64,000 nt of DNA from Segniliparus rugosus ATCC BAA-974 (GCF_000185725.2 NZ_KI391953.1:248001-312000); one strand, 5' to 3'. Shown: positions 7,522-18,081, numbered from the stretch's first letter. Numbers and translations: made by a program. Notes: generated from the sequence alone by a model not told the origin.

Positions 7522-8513
7522 CGATGTCTTTGCCAAGAACAGCGCTCGGCGACGGGCTGTCCACCAGCGCCATCGGGTTCGGCGCGATGAGCCTTTCCTC
7601 CGTCTACGGCGAGGCCGACGACACAGAGTCCCTCGCCACGCTGCACAAGGCCGTCGACCTCGGGGTGACGTTCATCGACACCGCGAACATCTACGGCATG
7701 GGGTCCAACGAGGAGCTTATCGCGAAGCTGCTGCGAGAGCGGCGGGACGAAGTGCAGCTCGCCACCAAGTTCGGGATCGAAAGCGACCCGAGGACCGGCG
7801 AATTCCGACTCCGGGGCGACCGCGAGCACGCGCGGGAGAGCTTGGAGGCGAGTCTGCGCCGGCTCGGCACCGACCATGTCGACCTCTACTATCTGCACCG
7901 CCCCGCGCCGGACACGCCGGTCGAGGACAGCGTCGCCGCGATGGCCGAGTTCGTCGCGGAGGGCAAGGTCCGGCATATCGGCCTCTCCGAGGTGACCTCG
8001 GCCGAGCTGCGCCGGGCCAACGCGGTGCATCCGATCGCTGCCGTCCAATCCGAATGGAGCATCTTCAGCAGGGACGTGGAGCGCGCGGTGGTGCCGGCCG
8101 CGGCGGAGCTTGGCGTCGGTTTCGTGCCGTACGCGCCGATGGGGCGGGGGTTCCTCGCCGGGCAGGTCACGTCGAGTTCGTTCGATGGCGCGGACTTCCG
8201 CCGCCTGCTGCCCCGGTTCAACGAGGAGAACCTCGCGGCGAACCTCAAGATCGCCGACCTGGTGCGCGACGTCGGGGCGCAAGCGGGGGCGACCCCGGCG
8301 CAGACCGCCATCGCCTGGCTCTACGCGAAAGGGAGACAGCACGGCCTTGCGGTGACGCCGATTCCGGGCACCCGCCGGGCCGCGCGGGTGGAGGAGAACG
8401 CGGGCGCGGTGGGCCTGCGCCTGTCCGAGGAGGCGCTGGCCCGGCTGGACGAGGCGGCGCAGGCCGCGGTCGGGCCCCGCTCGATCACCCCGATCTCCGC
8501 AGACCGGGAGTGA
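7518..8513 (+). CDS. Aldo/keto reductase
   Basis: NADPH-dependent (beta/alpha)8-barrel reductase of 331 residues. The catalytic tetrad is present: Asp and Tyr in FIDTANIYGMGSNEE, Lys in LATKFG and His in YYLHRP. The C-terminal TPIPGTRR is the NADP phosphate-binding loop. Start ATG 7518 overlaps the merR stop; ATG 7524 is an in-frame alternative. It is coupled to and likely induced by the MerR protein, in parallel with the divergent SDR, which suggests reduction of reactive aldehydes, ketones or quinones. Physiological substrate is unknown. Confidence 0.88.
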   Translation: MTMSLPRTALGDGLSTSAIGFGAMSLSSVYGEADDTESLATLHKAVDLGVTFIDTANIYGMGSNEELIAKLLRERRDEVQLATKFGIESDPRTGEFRLRGDREHARESLEASLRRLGTDHVDLYYLHRPAPDTPVEDSVAAMAEFVAEGKVRHIGLSEVTSAELRRANAVHPIAAVQSEWSIFSRDVERAVVPAAAELGVGFVPYAPMGRGFLAGQVTSSSFDGADFRRLLPRFNEENLAANLKIADLVRDVGAQAGATPAQTAIAWLYAKGRQHGLAVTPIPGTRRAARVEENAGAVGLRLSEEALARLDEAAQAAVGPRSITPISADRE

Positions 8514-8602
8514 CGCTCACGCGGCGCAGCCGCCGCGAACACCCAGCCAGCAGTGCCAACGCCATGCCCCACACGGCCAACGACCTCGCCGGAAGAGCGT
8601 AA

Positions 8603-8636
8603 CGGATCGGCGCGCATGAGCGCGAAGCCCGATCCG
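8603..8636. terminator. Hairpin after the AKR gene (terminator or CAR-promoter element)
   Basis: CGGATCGG (8603-8610) pairs perfectly with CCGATCCG (8629-8636), with a further CGCGC/GCGCG stem inside and a small bulge. There is no T-tract. A -10-like TATAGT follows directly at 8641-8646, so the dyad may end the merR-AKR transcript, act as an operator for the reductase gene, or both. Confidence 0.4.
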
Positions 8637-8700
8637 ACTCTATAGTTAGCAATGGCGAATTGATGTTCGCGGGCTTCATCACTCGGACGGAAGGACGGCC

Positions 8701-11700
8701 ATGGGCGACGGCGAAGAGCGGGCGAAGCGTTTCTTCCAGAGGATCGGGGAGCTGAGCGCGACGGACCCGCAGTTCGCGGCCGCCGCGCCGGACCCCGCCG
8801 TGGTCGAGGCCGTGTCGGACCCCTCGCTCTCGTTCACCCGCTACTTGGACACGCTGATGCGCGGGTACGCCGAGCGCCCGGCGCTCGCCCACCGGGTCGG
8901 CGCGGGATACGAGACGATCAGCTACGGGGAGCTGTGGGCGCGGGTCGGGGCGATTGCGGCGGCGTGGCAGGCGGACGGCCTCGCGCCGGGCGACTTCGTC
9001 GCCACGGTCGGTTTCACCAGCCCGGACTACGTCGCCGTCGACCTTGCGGCCGCGAGGTCGGGGCTGGTGTCCGTGCCGTTGCAGGCGGGTGCTTCGCTCG
9101 CCCAGCTCGTCGGGATCCTCGAGGAGACCGAGCCGAAGGTGCTCGCGGCGAGCGCGAGCAGTCTCGAAGGGGCCGTTGCCTGCGCGCTGGCGGCCCCGAG
9201 CGTGCAGCGGCTCGTCGTGTTCGACCTGCGCGGCCCGGACGCTTCGGAGAGCGCGGCGGACGAGCGCCGAGGCGCCCTCGCCGATGCCGAGGAGCAGCTG
9301 GCGCGGGCCGGGCGGGCCGTGGTCGTCGAGACCCTCGCCGACCTGGCGGCCCGAGGCGAGGCGCTGCCGGAAGCCCCGCTGTTCGAGCCCGCCGAGGGCG
9401 AAGACCCGCTGGCCCTCTTGATCTACACGTCCGGCTCGACCGGGGCCCCGAAGGGGGCGATGTACTCGCAGCGCCTGGTGTCCCAGCTCTGGGGGCGCAC
9501 GCCGGTGGTGCCGGGGATGCCGAACATCTCGCTGCATTACATGCCGCTGAGCCACTCCTACGGGCGGGCGGTCCTCGCCGGGGCGCTCTCGGCGGGCGGG
9601 ACCGCCCACTTCACCGCGAACAGCGACCTTTCCACCCTCTTCGAGGACATCGCGCTCGCCCGCCCCACCTTCCTCGCCCTGGTCCCCAGGGTCTGCGAGA
9701 TGCTGTTCCAGGAGAGCCAGCGCGGCCAGGACGTCGCGGAGCTGCGCGAACGGGTGCTCGGCGGTCGGCTGCTGGTCGCGGTGTGCGGCTCCGCCCCGCT
9801 GTCGCCGGAGATGCGCGCGTTCATGGAGGAGGTGCTCGGCTTCCCGCTGCTCGACGGCTACGGCTCGACCGAGGCGCTCGGCGTCATGCGCAACGGGATC
9901 ATCCAGCGCCCGCCGGTCATCGACTACAAGCTGGTCGACGTGCCCGAGCTGGGCTATCGCACCACTGACAAGCCCTACCCGAGGGGCGAGCTGTGCATCC
10001 GCTCGACGAGCCTGATCTCCGGCTACTACAAGCGCCCCGAGATCACAGCGGAGGTGTTCGACGCGCAGGGCTACTACAAGACCGGCGACGTGATGGCCGA
10101 GATCGCGCCGGACCACCTGGTGTACGTGGACCGGAGCAAGAACGTCCTCAAACTCTCCCAAGGCGAGTTCGTCGCCGTCGCGAAGCTCGAAGCCGCGTAC
10201 GGCACGAGCCCGTACGTGAAGCAGATCTTCGTCTACGGCAACAGCGAGCGCTCCTTCCTGCTCGCGGTCGTCGTGCCGAACGCCGAAGTCCTCGGCGCGC
10301 GGGACCAGGAGGAGGCCAAGCCGCTCATCGCCGCCTCGCTGCAGAAGATCGCGAAAGAGGCTGGCCTGCAGTCTTACGAGGTCCCGCGCGACTTCTTGAT
10401 CGAGACCGAGCCGTTCACCACGCAGAACGGCCTGCTCTCCGAGGTCGGCAAGCTGCTGCGCCCGAAGCTCAAGGCCCGGTACGGCGAGGCGCTGGAGGCG
10501 CGCTACGACGAGATCGCGCACGGCCAGGCGGACGAGCTGCGCGCGCTGCGGGACGGCGCGGGACAGCGCCCGGTGGTCGAGACCGTCGTGCGGGCCGCCG
10601 TCGCGATCTCCGGCTCCGAGGGCGCGGAGGTCGGCCCTGAGGCGAACTTCGCCGACCTCGGCGGGGACTCGCTCTCCGCGTTGAGCCTTGCGAACTTGCT
10701 GCACGACGTCTTCGAAGTCGAGGTGCCGGTGCGGATCATCATCGGCCCGACCGCCTCGCTCGCCGGGATCGCCAAGCACATCGAGGCCGAGCGCGCCGGG
10801 GCGAGCGCCCCGACGGCGGCCTCCGTGCACGGCGCGGGGGCGACGAGGATCCGAGCGAGCGAGCTGACGCTGGAGAAATTCCTCCCTGAAGACCTGCTTG
10901 CCGCCGCGAAGGGCCTTCCGGCCGCCGACCAGGTCCGCACGGTGCTCTTGACGGGCGCGAACGGCTGGCTCGGGCGTTTCCTCGCGTTGGAACAGCTCGA
11001 ACGGCTCGCCCGATCGGGGCAGGACGGCGGGAAGCTGATCTGCCTGGTCCGGGGGAAAGACGCGGCTGCGGCGCGCAGGCGGATCGAAGAAACGCTCGGC
11101 ACGGACCCGGCCCTGGCCGCCAGGTTCGCCGAACTTGCCGAGGGGCGGTTGGAAGTGGTCCCGGGGGACGTGGGCGAGCCGAAGTTCGGCTTGGACGACG
11201 CGGCATGGGACCGGCTGGCCGAGGAGGTGGACGTCATCGTCCACCCGGCGGCCCTTGTGAACCACGTTCTGCCGTACCACCAGCTGTTCGGGCCGAACGT
11301 GGTCGGCACGGCGGAGATCATCCGGCTCGCGATCACCGCCAAGCGCAAGCCGGTCACCTACCTCTCCACGGTGGCGGTCGCGGCGGGCGTGGAGCCCTCC
11401 TCCTTCGAGGAGGACGGCGACATCCGGGCCGTGGTCCCCGAACGGCCCTTGGGCGATGGGTACGCGAACGGCTACGGCAACAGCAAATGGGCGGGGGAGG
11501 TGCTGCTGCGCGAAGCGCACGAGCTTGTGGGCCTGCCGGTGGCGGTGTTCCGCTCGGACATGATCCTCGCGCACACCCGGTACACCGGACAGCTCAACGT
11601 CCCCGACCAGTTCACCAGGCTCGTCCTGAGCCTTTTGGCCACCGGGATCGCGCCCAAGTCCTTCTACCAGCAGGGCGCGGCGGGCGAACGCCAGCGGGCG

Positions 11701-12147
11701 CATTACGACGGCATCCCCGTGGACTTCACCGCCGAGGCCATCACCACGCTCGGCGCGGAGCCGAGCTGGTTCGACGGCGGCGCGGGGTTCCGCAGCTTCG
11801 ACGTGTTCAACCCGCACCACGACGGGGTGGGCTTGGACGAGTTCGTGGACTGGCTCATCGAGGCCGGGCATCCGATCTCCAGGATCGACGACCACAAGGA
11901 ATGGTTCGCCCGGTTCGAGACCGCCGTGCGCGGCCTGCCCGAAGCGCAGCGCCAGCATTCCCTGCTGCCGCTGTTGCGCGCCTACTCGTTCCCGCATCCG
12001 CCCGTGGACGGCAGTGTCTATCCGACCGGGAAGTTCCAGGGCGCGGTCAAAGCCGCGCAGGTGGGCTCCGACCACGACGTGCCGCATCTCGGCAAGGCGC
12101 TGATCGTGAAATACGCGGACGACCTGAAGGCTCTCGGACTCCTCTGA
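8701..12147 (+). CDS. car: Carboxylic acid reductase (adenylation-thiolation-reductase)
   Basis: 1148-residue NADPH- and ATP-dependent enzyme converting carboxylic acids to aldehydes. The adenylation domain (about 1-640) has the P-loop [22 protein letters not shown] and YKTGDV motifs. The thiolation domain (about 650-740) carries LGGDSLSAL, whose serine needs phosphopantetheine. The reductase domain (about 760-1148) starts with [17 protein letters not shown] and has the YGNSKW catalytic YxxxK. GGAAGGA precedes ATG 8701. No phosphopantetheinyl transferase gene is in the window. The sequence matches my memory of the Segniliparus rugosus enzyme used in biocatalysis; native substrate is not known, fatty or aromatic acids being typical. 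Confidence 0.95.
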   Translation: MGDGEERAKRFFQRIGELSATDPQFAAAAPDPAVVEAVSDPSLSFTRYLDTLMRGYAERPALAHRVGAGYETISYGELWARVGAIAAAWQADGLAPGDFVATVGFTSPDYVAVDLAAARSGLVSVPLQAGASLAQLVGILEETEPKVLAASASSLEGAVACALAAPSVQRLVVFDLRGPDASESAADERRGALADAEEQLARAGRAVVVETLADLAARGEALPEAPLFEPAEGEDPLALLIYTSGSTGAPKGAMYSQRLVSQLWGRTPVVPGMPNISLHYMPLSHSYGRAVLAGALSAGGTAHFTANSDLSTLFEDIALARPTFLALVPRVCEMLFQESQRGQDVAELRERVLGGRLLVAVCGSAPLSPEMRAFMEEVLGFPLLDGYGSTEALGVMRNGIIQRPPVIDYKLVDVPELGYRTTDKPYPRGELCIRSTSLISGYYKRPEITAEVFDAQGYYKTGDVMAEIAPDHLVYVDRSKNVLKLSQGEFVAVAKLEAAYGTSPYVKQIFVYGNSERSFLLAVVVPNAEVLGARDQEEAKPLIAASLQKIAKEAGLQSYEVPRDFLIETEPFTTQNGLLSEVGKLLRPKLKARYGEALEARYDEIAHGQADELRALRDGAGQRPVVETVVRAAVAISGSEGAEVGPEANFADLGGDSLSALSLANLLHDVFEVEVPVRIIIGPTASLAGIAKHIEAERAGASAPTAASVHGAGATRIRASELTLEKFLPEDLLAAAKGLPAADQVRTVLLTGANGWLGRFLALEQLERLARSGQDGGKLICLVRGKDAAAARRRIEETLGTDPALAARFAELAEGRLEVVPGDVGEPKFGLDDAAWDRLAEEVDVIVHPAALVNHVLPYHQLFGPNVVGTAEIIRLAITAKRKPVTYLSTVAVAAGVEPSSFEEDGDIRAVVPERPLGDGYANGYGNSKWAGEVLLREAHELVGLPVAVFRSDMILAHTRYTGQLNVPDQFTRLVLSLLATGIAPKSFYQQGAAGERQRAHYDGIPVDFTAEAITTLGAEPSWFDGGAGFRSFDVFNPHHDGVGLDEFVDWLIEAGHPISRIDDHKEWFARFETAVRGLPEAQRQHSLLPLLRAYSFPHPPVDGSVYPTGKFQGAVKAAQVGSDHDVPHLGKALIVKYADDLKALGLL

Positions 12148-12182
12148 GCGGAGCGCAGCCGTGTCCGGGTCGGGCTCCGATG

Positions 12183-12196
12183 GTGATTTCCATCAC
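12183..12196. promoter_or_regulatory. Small dyad GTGAT-ttcc-ATCAC upstream of the amidohydrolase operon
   Basis: A perfect 5-bp inverted repeat with a 4-nt spacer in the 147-bp region between car and the amidohydrolase gene. Its half-site resembles that of the GGTGATC dyad at 3759. It is short enough to be chance. Confidence 0.2.
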
Positions 12197-12294
12197 GATG
12201 CCGATGCCCCGTGACGCGTTTGGAGGAACATCCTGTGACCTAGGGCATAAATCAGGATTACGATGAGCCGTATAAACCGCAGAAAGGCAGCCCC

Positions 12295-14073
12295 ATGTTC
12301 GACATCATCGTCAAAGACGGCCTCTGGTTCGACGGCACCGGCGTTGACCCGGTGCGCGCGCATCTCGGCATCCGCGATGGGCGGGTGGCCTCGGTGTCCT
12401 CGGAGCCGTTGGACGAGACCGGCTGCCCCGAAGTGATCGACGCGACGGGCAAGTGGGTGGCCCCCGGGTTCATCGACATGCACACCCATTACGACGCGGA
12501 AGTGCTGCTCAACCCCGGGCTGGGCGAGTCGGTGCGCCACGGCGTCACCACTGCGGTGCTGGGCTGTTGCTCGATGTCCACGGTGTTCGCGTCCAACGAG
12601 GACGCCGCGGACCTGTTCAGCCGGGTCGAGGCGGTGCCGCGCCAGTACGTGCTCGGGGCGCTTCGGGACCAGCGGACCTGGGAGAACGCCGAGGGCTACG
12701 TCAAGGCGATCGACTCCCTGCCGCTCGGCCCGAACGTCAGCTCCTTCCTCGGCCACTCCGAGCTGCGCGCCGCGGTGATGGGGCTCGGCCGCGCCACCGA
12801 CAAGCGCGTGCTGCCCAAGCGCAAGGAGCTCGACAAGATGGCCGCCCTCTTGGACGAGGCGCTGGACGCGGGCATGCTCGGCCTGTCCGGGATGGACTCG
12901 GCCATCGACAAGCTCGACGGCGACCGCTACCGCTCCCGCGCCCTGCCCTCCACCTACGCGTGGTGGCACGAGCGGCTGCGGCTGGTCTCGGTCCTGCGCA
13001 AGCGCGGGCGGATGCTGCAGAGCGCGCCGAATGTGAAGAACCCGAGCATGGCGTGGATGTTCTTCTTCGCCTCCAGCGGCTTCTTCGGCCGCCGCCGGCA
13101 GGTGCCGGTGAGCCTCTTGGTCGCGGCGGACTCGAAGTCCTTCCGCTGGGCGCACCTGCTCATGCGCTACGGAGCCGCCGCGGGCAACGCGTTCTTCAAC
13201 GCGAAGGTCCGGTTCCAGCACATGCCGGTGCCGTTCGAGCTGTACTCGGACGGCATCGACCTGCCGGTGTTCGAGGAGTTCGGCGCGGGGACGGCGGCTT
13301 TGCACCTCAAGGACCAGCTCGAGCGCAACAAGCTGCTGGCCGACCGGGGCTACCGGCGCAAGTTCCGCCGCGAGTTCGCGCTCAAGCGGCGCGTGCCTGG
13401 GCTGTGGCACAAGGACTTCCGCGAGGCCGTGATCGTGGGATGCCCCGACGAGAGCCTGGTCGGCAAGAGCTTCGCGCAGATCGCGAAGGAGCGGTCCAAG
13501 CAAGAGGGAAGTCCCGTCCATCCGCTCGACGCGTTCTTGGACGTGCTCGTCGAGCACGGCGAGAAGAACGTCCGCTGGACGACGACCGTCGCGAACCACC
13601 GGCGGCGGGAGCTGGACGCGATGGCGAAGGACCCGAACTTGCAGATGGGCTTCTCCGACGCGGGCGCGCACTTGCGGAACATGGCCTTCTACAACTTCCA
13701 TCTGCGCTTCCTCAAGCGCATGCGGGACGCGGAGCTGGCCGGGCGGCGGGTGCTCACCATGGGCCAGGCCGTGCGCCGCCTGACGAGCGAACTCGGCGAG
13801 TTCTTCGGCTTAGAAGCCGGTTACCTGCGCGTTGGGGATCGGGCCGACTTCGTGGTGATCGACCCGGAGCGGTTGGACGGCTCGCTGGAGGAGTACCACG
13901 AGGAGCCCGCCGAATTCTTCGGCGGCCTGCCCCGGATGGTGCGCCGCAATGACGAGACCGTGCCCGTCGTCGCGGTCGGCGGACAGATCGTGTGCCGCAA
14001 GGGCCAATTCGAGGAGGGATACGGCGCGCAGAAGCAGACCGGCCGTTACCTGCGGGCGGTCCAGGGGGCATGA
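12295..14073 (+). CDS. Amidohydrolase, N-acyl-D-amino-acid deacylase family
   Basis: 592-residue metal-dependent amidohydrolase of the D-aminoacylase group. It starts DIIVKDGLWFDGTG, and the HxH metal motif is in GFIDMHTHYDAE; the C-terminal beta domain has GDRADFVVIDP. A GFSDAGAHL motif supplies the late metal/catalytic aspartate. It is about 80-100 residues longer than typical D-aminoacylases owing to a central insert rich in basic residues (around 230-380). Start ATG 12295 follows GAAAGG. Its stop overlaps the next hydrolase (ATGA), so the two form an operon. The mycobacterial homologues are uncharacterised; substrate unknown. Confidence 0.8.
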   Translation: MFDIIVKDGLWFDGTGVDPVRAHLGIRDGRVASVSSEPLDETGCPEVIDATGKWVAPGFIDMHTHYDAEVLLNPGLGESVRHGVTTAVLGCCSMSTVFASNEDAADLFSRVEAVPRQYVLGALRDQRTWENAEGYVKAIDSLPLGPNVSSFLGHSELRAAVMGLGRATDKRVLPKRKELDKMAALLDEALDAGMLGLSGMDSAIDKLDGDRYRSRALPSTYAWWHERLRLVSVLRKRGRMLQSAPNVKNPSMAWMFFFASSGFFGRRRQVPVSLLVAADSKSFRWAHLLMRYGAAAGNAFFNAKVRFQHMPVPFELYSDGIDLPVFEEFGAGTAALHLKDQLERNKLLADRGYRRKFRREFALKRRVPGLWHKDFREAVIVGCPDESLVGKSFAQIAKERSKQEGSPVHPLDAFLDVLVEHGEKNVRWTTTVANHRRRELDAMAKDPNLQMGFSDAGAHLRNMAFYNFHLRFLKRMRDAELAGRRVLTMGQAVRRLTSELGEFFGLEAGYLRVGDRADFVVIDPERLDGSLEEYHEEPAEFFGGLPRMVRRNDETVPVVAVGGQIVCRKGQFEEGYGAQKQTGRYLRAVQGA

Positions 14074-14921
14074 CGGCGCGGCTGACCTCCTTCACCAACG
14101 ACGGGCTGACCTTCGACGTCCGCGACGAAGGCCCGCAGGACGGCCCCGTCGTCATCCTGCTGCACGGCTTCCCGCAGACCTCCGCGAGCTGGTCGGGCGT
14201 GATCCCGCGCCTTGTCGCGGCGGGGTTCCGCGTGCTCGCCCCCGACCAGCGCGGCTACTCGCCCGGCGCGCGGCCGAACACGGTCGGGAGCTACACGCTG
14301 GACCGGCTCGTCGACGACGTGCTCGCGCTGGCCGACCAAGCAGGGGCCGAGCGGTTCGACGTCCTCGGCCATGACTGGGGCGCGGCGGTGTCGTGGCTGC
14401 TCGCGGCGGCCCACCCCGACCGGGTCCGCACGTTGACCGCGCTGTCCGTGCCGCACCCCCTCGCGTTCGCCTCGGCGGGCCTCGCGCAGCTCGTGCGCTC
14501 GTGGTACGTGTTCGTCTTCCAGATCCCCTGGCTGCCCGAACGGCTGTGGCAATTCGCCCCCGCCCGCAAGCTCATGGTCTCCTTCTTCGGAGCCCCCGAG
14601 GGCGCGTTGGCGGACATGGCCGCCGTGCTCGGCGACCCGAAACGGGCGAAAGCGGCGCTGAGCTGGTATCGCGCGGCGGCCCGTTCGACCGCCGTGCGCA
14701 AGCTGATGCGCGCGGTGTCCGTCCCGACGCTGTTCGTCTGGAGCGACGGGGACGTCGCGATCAGCCGGAAGTCTGCCGAACTCTGCGCCAGACAGGCGAC
14801 CGGGCCGTATCGGTTCGAGGTCTTCGAAGGCGTCTCGCATTGGATCCCAGACGAGCGCCCGGAGGAGACCGCCGAGTTCGCGCTCGCGCATATCGCCGAG
14901 CACGCCGACTCCGCCAGTTAA
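14070..14921 (+). CDS. Alpha/beta hydrolase, epoxide-hydrolase-like
   Basis: 283 residues. The nucleophile elbow is LGHDWGAAV, with aspartate rather than serine, which places it with epoxide hydrolases and haloalkane dehalogenases. The oxyanion motif LLHGFPQTSASW and the acid in VWSDGDVAI are visible, and the histidine is in EGVSHWIP. It starts on the ATGA overlap with the amidohydrolase and its last four bases overlap the convergent antiporter gene. Coupling to an amidohydrolase suggests a common catabolic route, but no substrate can be named. Confidence 0.8.
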   Translation: MTARLTSFTNDGLTFDVRDEGPQDGPVVILLHGFPQTSASWSGVIPRLVAAGFRVLAPDQRGYSPGARPNTVGSYTLDRLVDDVLALADQAGAERFDVLGHDWGAAVSWLLAAAHPDRVRTLTALSVPHPLAFASAGLAQLVRSWYVFVFQIPWLPERLWQFAPARKLMVSFFGAPEGALADMAAVLGDPKRAKAALSWYRAAARSTAVRKLMRAVSVPTLFVWSDGDVAISRKSAELCARQATGPYRFEVFEGVSHWIPDERPEETAEFALAHIAEHADSAS

Positions 14922-16060
14922 CCGCCGGCGGAGGCGGTCTGCTGTTTGGCGGCGAACCCGCCCGCGACCGTGGTCGCCGCGACGGTGACCAACGCGCCGA
15001 AGAGCAACGCGGAGCCCTCCCCTGGGACGAGCAGGCCCAGTTGGTCGCCGACTTTCGCGGCGGCGGCCGGCACGCCGAGCTGCGCCGAGGCCAGCGCGGC
15101 GAGAGGGAGCGGCTGCCCGAGCAGCCTGCCGGTCCCATGCGCGGCCAGCGCCCCAGCGCCGAGCGCGAGGCCCAATCCCGCAAGCGCCGGGTGCTCCAGC
15201 AGCTCGCGGACGTGCAGGGAAGCTCCGAGCCAGACGAAGAACAACGGGCTGAAGAAGCCCTCGGCGATTCCGAAGAGCTGCCTGGCCAGCCGCCTCGGCT
15301 CGCCGATCGCCGCGATGACCAGCCCGAGTGCGAACCCGGCCAACATGATCGAGACGTGGCCCCGGACCGCGAGCGCGGCGAGGAAGAACAGGATCGCGAG
15401 GTTGACCCGCAGCTCAAGGGCGAAACGCCGCTCTTTGGAGTACTCGCGCATCCGGTCGAGCCAGCCCGCGCGGTCGGCGGCCCGCATGAGCAGGAACGCC
15501 CCGACCGCGCATCCGGCCACCGCCGCCGCGCCCAGCGCCGCCCGCCCGGCGTGGGCCAGGTCGATCACCAGAGGGAGCGCCACGACGCACGCCGTGTCCG
15601 CGATGGCGACCTGCGCCGTGGTGGAGAGCACCTGCGGGCCGGACAGGCGCAGGGAGTCCACGACCGGCAGCACCAGCGCGGCGGAGGAGGAGGCCATGAG
15701 CACGGCGTAGAGGGCGGCGTGGCCGGTGTGGAACCAGGCCGCGATGGCCACGCCGAGCAGCGCGGCGGCAACGCCGACCGGCACGCAGCGGAGCAGGGCT
15801 TTGGGCAGCGCGGCGCGCAGCTCGGCGTTGCGGACCGGGACGTGGGTGCCCGCGACGAACATGACCAGGCCGAAGCCGATGTCCGCCAAGAACGCGAACA
15901 CGCCGTCGTCCGCGTCGAGCACGGCGAAGCCGCTGCGCCCGAAGACCACCCCGACAAGCAGCTCGCCGATCACCACGGGGACGCGGGCCTTGGGGATCGA
16001 GGCGAGCAGCGGGCCCGCCAGCCCGATGACCACGACCAGGCAGAGCGCTGCGAAACTCAT
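14918..16060 (-). CDS. Cation/proton antiporter, CPA2 (KefB/NapA-like) family
   Basis: 380-residue inner-membrane protein with about 11-12 hydrophobic helices filling the whole length, and no C-terminal Rossmann (RCK) domain, unlike full KefB. Segments VPVVIGELLVGVVFG and IGFGLVMFVAGTHV match the start of CPA2 antiporters, and QVAIADTACVVALPLV holds the conserved helix-5 aspartate. It ends convergently on the epoxide-hydrolase gene. Role is probably pH or monovalent-cation homeostasis. Confidence 0.8.
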   Translation of the reverse strand: MSFAALCLVVVIGLAGPLLASIPKARVPVVIGELLVGVVFGRSGFAVLDADDGVFAFLADIGFGLVMFVAGTHVPVRNAELRAALPKALLRCVPVGVAAALLGVAIAAWFHTGHAALYAVLMASSSAALVLPVVDSLRLSGPQVLSTTAQVAIADTACVVALPLVIDLAHAGRAALGAAAVAGCAVGAFLLMRAADRAGWLDRMREYSKERRFALELRVNLAILFFLAALAVRGHVSIMLAGFALGLVIAAIGEPRRLARQLFGIAEGFFSPLFFVWLGASLHVRELLEHPALAGLGLALGAGALAAHGTGRLLGQPLPLAALASAQLGVPAAAAKVGDQLGLLVPGEGSALLFGALVTVAATTVAGGFAAKQQTASAGG

Positions 16061-16317
16061 GCCATGAGGCTAGCCCTTGTGGTGAGCCTGATCGAGTGAA
16101 GACGGTTCGGGGGCCGGAGGAGCCTGTGGCGTTGCACTGGGCGGGCAAGGCCACGGTCGGCCTGCCGCTCTTCTCGGCGGCTCCCGTGATCGCCATGGTC
16201 CAAGACGGAGGCTTGGTCGCTTTCCTCCCGTGTGGTGGTTGCTCTCCGACAATCCCGAAGGGCATCCTCGCCAAGCGCCTCTGCGGTCGGGCTCCGCCGC
16301 CGCGCGGGGCCGCCCGT

Positions 16318-17487
16318 TCAGCGGGTGTGGGCGAGCGTCCAGGCCAGTTTGGCGAGCCGGAAGCCGCGCACGGTCCGCAGGGCCGTCGACGCGCGGTCGC
16401 CCACGTCGTTCCAGACCAGGGCGAAGGAGAGTCCGGCTTCCTGGTCCGCCCAGCCGATCGAACCGCCGATGCCGTCGTGGCCGAAGGCTCCGTCGGGGCG
16501 CCCCGGTATGCCGGTGGCCTGGTGGTAGCCGAGGCGCCAGCGCATTTTCGCGCCGAGGATCACGCGGTCGCGCCGCGTGGTCTGCACGTCGCGGAGCATG
16601 CGGACGCGCTGCGGCGAGAGCAGCCTGCGCCCGCCGAACTCGCCGTCGTTGGCGAGGGCCGCGTACATGGCCGAAAGCCCGCGCGCGGTGACCATGCCAT
16701 TGCTCGACGGCATCTCGGTGTCGAGAATCCGCCCGCTCGCCACATGGCGTTCGAGGCCGGGGGCGTAGAGCGCGGCGAGGAACCCCGGCACATAAGGGGA
16801 CTTCGACCACACCGGCTCGGATGCGACCAGCGCCCGCGCGAGCTCCGGCATGGAGCCGATGGTCTCCGCGGTCGGGACGCCCGGAGGGGGACGCCCGATG
16901 TGCAGGCCCGTGACGCCGAGCGGCTCGGCGATCTCCTCCAGCACGAGCTGGCGCATCCCGCGCCCGGTGACCCGGCGCGCCAACCCCGAAGCGAGCCAGC
17001 CGTAGGCGATGGCGTGGTAGCCGGGAGCCCCCGAACGCGAGACGGGAGCCGCAGCCGCGAGCCGCTCCTCCATGAGGAGATGGTCGAGCCAGTCGTCGGG
17101 CTCGCGCACCAGCGGGCGCAGATCCCACAGGCCCGCGCGGTGCGAAAGCAACTGGCGGACGGTGATCCGCCCCTTGCCCGACTCGGCGAACTCGGGCCAG
17201 TACTCGGCGACCGGGGCTTCGACGTCGATCAGCCCCCGGTCGGCGAGGCGGTGCAGGACGGTGGAGGCCATCCCCTTGGCGACCGAGAAGCCAAGGGCGG
17301 CCGTGTCGGGAGTCCACGGCTGAGTCCGGGCGCGGTCGGCCCAGCCGCCGCAGACGTCGACGAGCGCCTGGCAGCCCCGGCGCAGGACCAGCGCCCCGCC
17401 GCCCCGCCCGAGGGATCTGCCGAAGAGGTCGGCGAGCGGCTCGAACCCCGGCTCGGCGCGCCCCGCGCGGTCGGATGAGACGGGCAT
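16318..17487 (-). CDS. Serine hydrolase of the beta-lactamase class C / esterase EstB family
   Basis: 389 residues. The nucleophile motif is SVAK (SxxK) in GFSVAKGMAS, the second motif is GYHAIAYGW with Tyr in the YxN/YxS position, and FGHDGIGGS supplies the HxG motif. No signal peptide, so it is a cytosolic esterase or peptidase rather than a secreted lactamase. ATG 17487 is preceded in frame by GTG 17490. A -10-like TAGATT sits just upstream, so translation may be leaderless. It diverges from rplN. The 257 bases downstream (16061-16317) hold no convincing gene. Confidence 0.8.
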   Translation of the reverse strand: MPVSSDRAGRAEPGFEPLADLFGRSLGRGGGALVLRRGCQALVDVCGGWADRARTQPWTPDTAALGFSVAKGMASTVLHRLADRGLIDVEAPVAEYWPEFAESGKGRITVRQLLSHRAGLWDLRPLVREPDDWLDHLLMEERLAAAAPVSRSGAPGYHAIAYGWLASGLARRVTGRGMRQLVLEEIAEPLGVTGLHIGRPPPGVPTAETIGSMPELARALVASEPVWSKSPYVPGFLAALYAPGLERHVASGRILDTEMPSSNGMVTARGLSAMYAALANDGEFGGRRLLSPQRVRMLRDVQTTRRDRVILGAKMRWRLGYHQATGIPGRPDGAFGHDGIGGSIGWADQEAGLSFALVWNDVGDRASTALRTVRGFRLAKLAWTLAHTR

Positions 17488-17556
17488 CACGCCAATCTAG
17501 CACGCGGCTGCCGGTGGCTTTGGTCTCGAACAGCGCGATTTGCGCGAGATGCGCCG

Positions 17557-17709
17557 ATCCGCTAGCCTTGTCTAGCTGTCTTGAACAGACCTCGGTCGGT
17601 TCCACGACCCTGCGTGTTCATGACACAGGCCAAACGATTCACGCCGAACGCTTCGGACGGGGTGGGACGTGGGCTGCACTCGATGGAAAACAATCCAGGA
17701 GAGAAGTAC
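17557..17709 (+). promoter_or_regulatory. Promoter and leader of the rplN ribosomal-protein operon
   Basis: A -10-like TAGCCT (about 17562-17567) starts a leader of roughly 135 nt. AGGAGA sits just before the GTG at 17710. An upstream in-frame ATG at 17683 (MENNPGEKY) exists, but bacterial L14 proteins begin at MIQ. Ribosomal-protein leaders often bind the product; I see no recognised structure here. Confidence 0.35.
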
Positions 17710-18078
17710 GTGATTCAACAAGAGACGCGGCTGCGCGTCGCCGACAACACCGGCGCCAAGGAGATCTTGTGCATCCGGGTGCTCGGCGGCTCCGGCCGTC
17801 GCTACGCCGGGATCGGCGACACCATCGTCGCCACGGTCAAAGACGCGATCCCCGGTGGGAACGTGAAGAGCGGCGACGTGGTCAAGGCCGTCGTCGTCCG
17901 CACTGTCAAGGAGCGTCGTCGCCCCGACGGCTCTTACATCAAGTTCGACGAGAACGCCGCCGTCATCGTGAAGAACGACGGCGAGCCGCGCGGCACCCGC
18001 ATCTTCGGCCCGGTCGGCCGCGAGCTGCGCGAGAAGCGCTTCATGAAGATCGTCTCGCTCGCCCCGGAGGTGCTGTAG
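17710..18078 (+). CDS. rplN: 50S ribosomal protein L14
   Basis: 122 residues, the exact family length, opening [18 protein letters not shown]. It binds 23S rRNA and 16S helix 14 at the subunit interface. GTG start with AGGAGA at good spacing. It heads the operon; rpsQ, rpmC and rplP are not upstream, so the S10-type block lies elsewhere, as in mycobacteria. The next gene, rplX, starts three bases after its stop. Confidence 0.97.
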   Translation: MIQQETRLRVADNTGAKEILCIRVLGGSGRRYAGIGDTIVATVKDAIPGGNVKSGDVVKAVVVRTVKERRRPDGSYIKFDENAAVIVKNDGEPRGTRIFGPVGRELREKRFMKIVSLAPEVL

Positions 18079-18081
18079 TCC

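Noticed and set aside
8485-12087. Long minus-strand open frame antisense to car
   Set aside because: Arg/Gly-rich product with no family motif; expected shadow of a high-GC coding strand.
16096-17478. 460-codon plus-strand frame over the serine hydrolase
   Set aside because: Antisense shadow; the minus-strand frame has all class C-type motifs.
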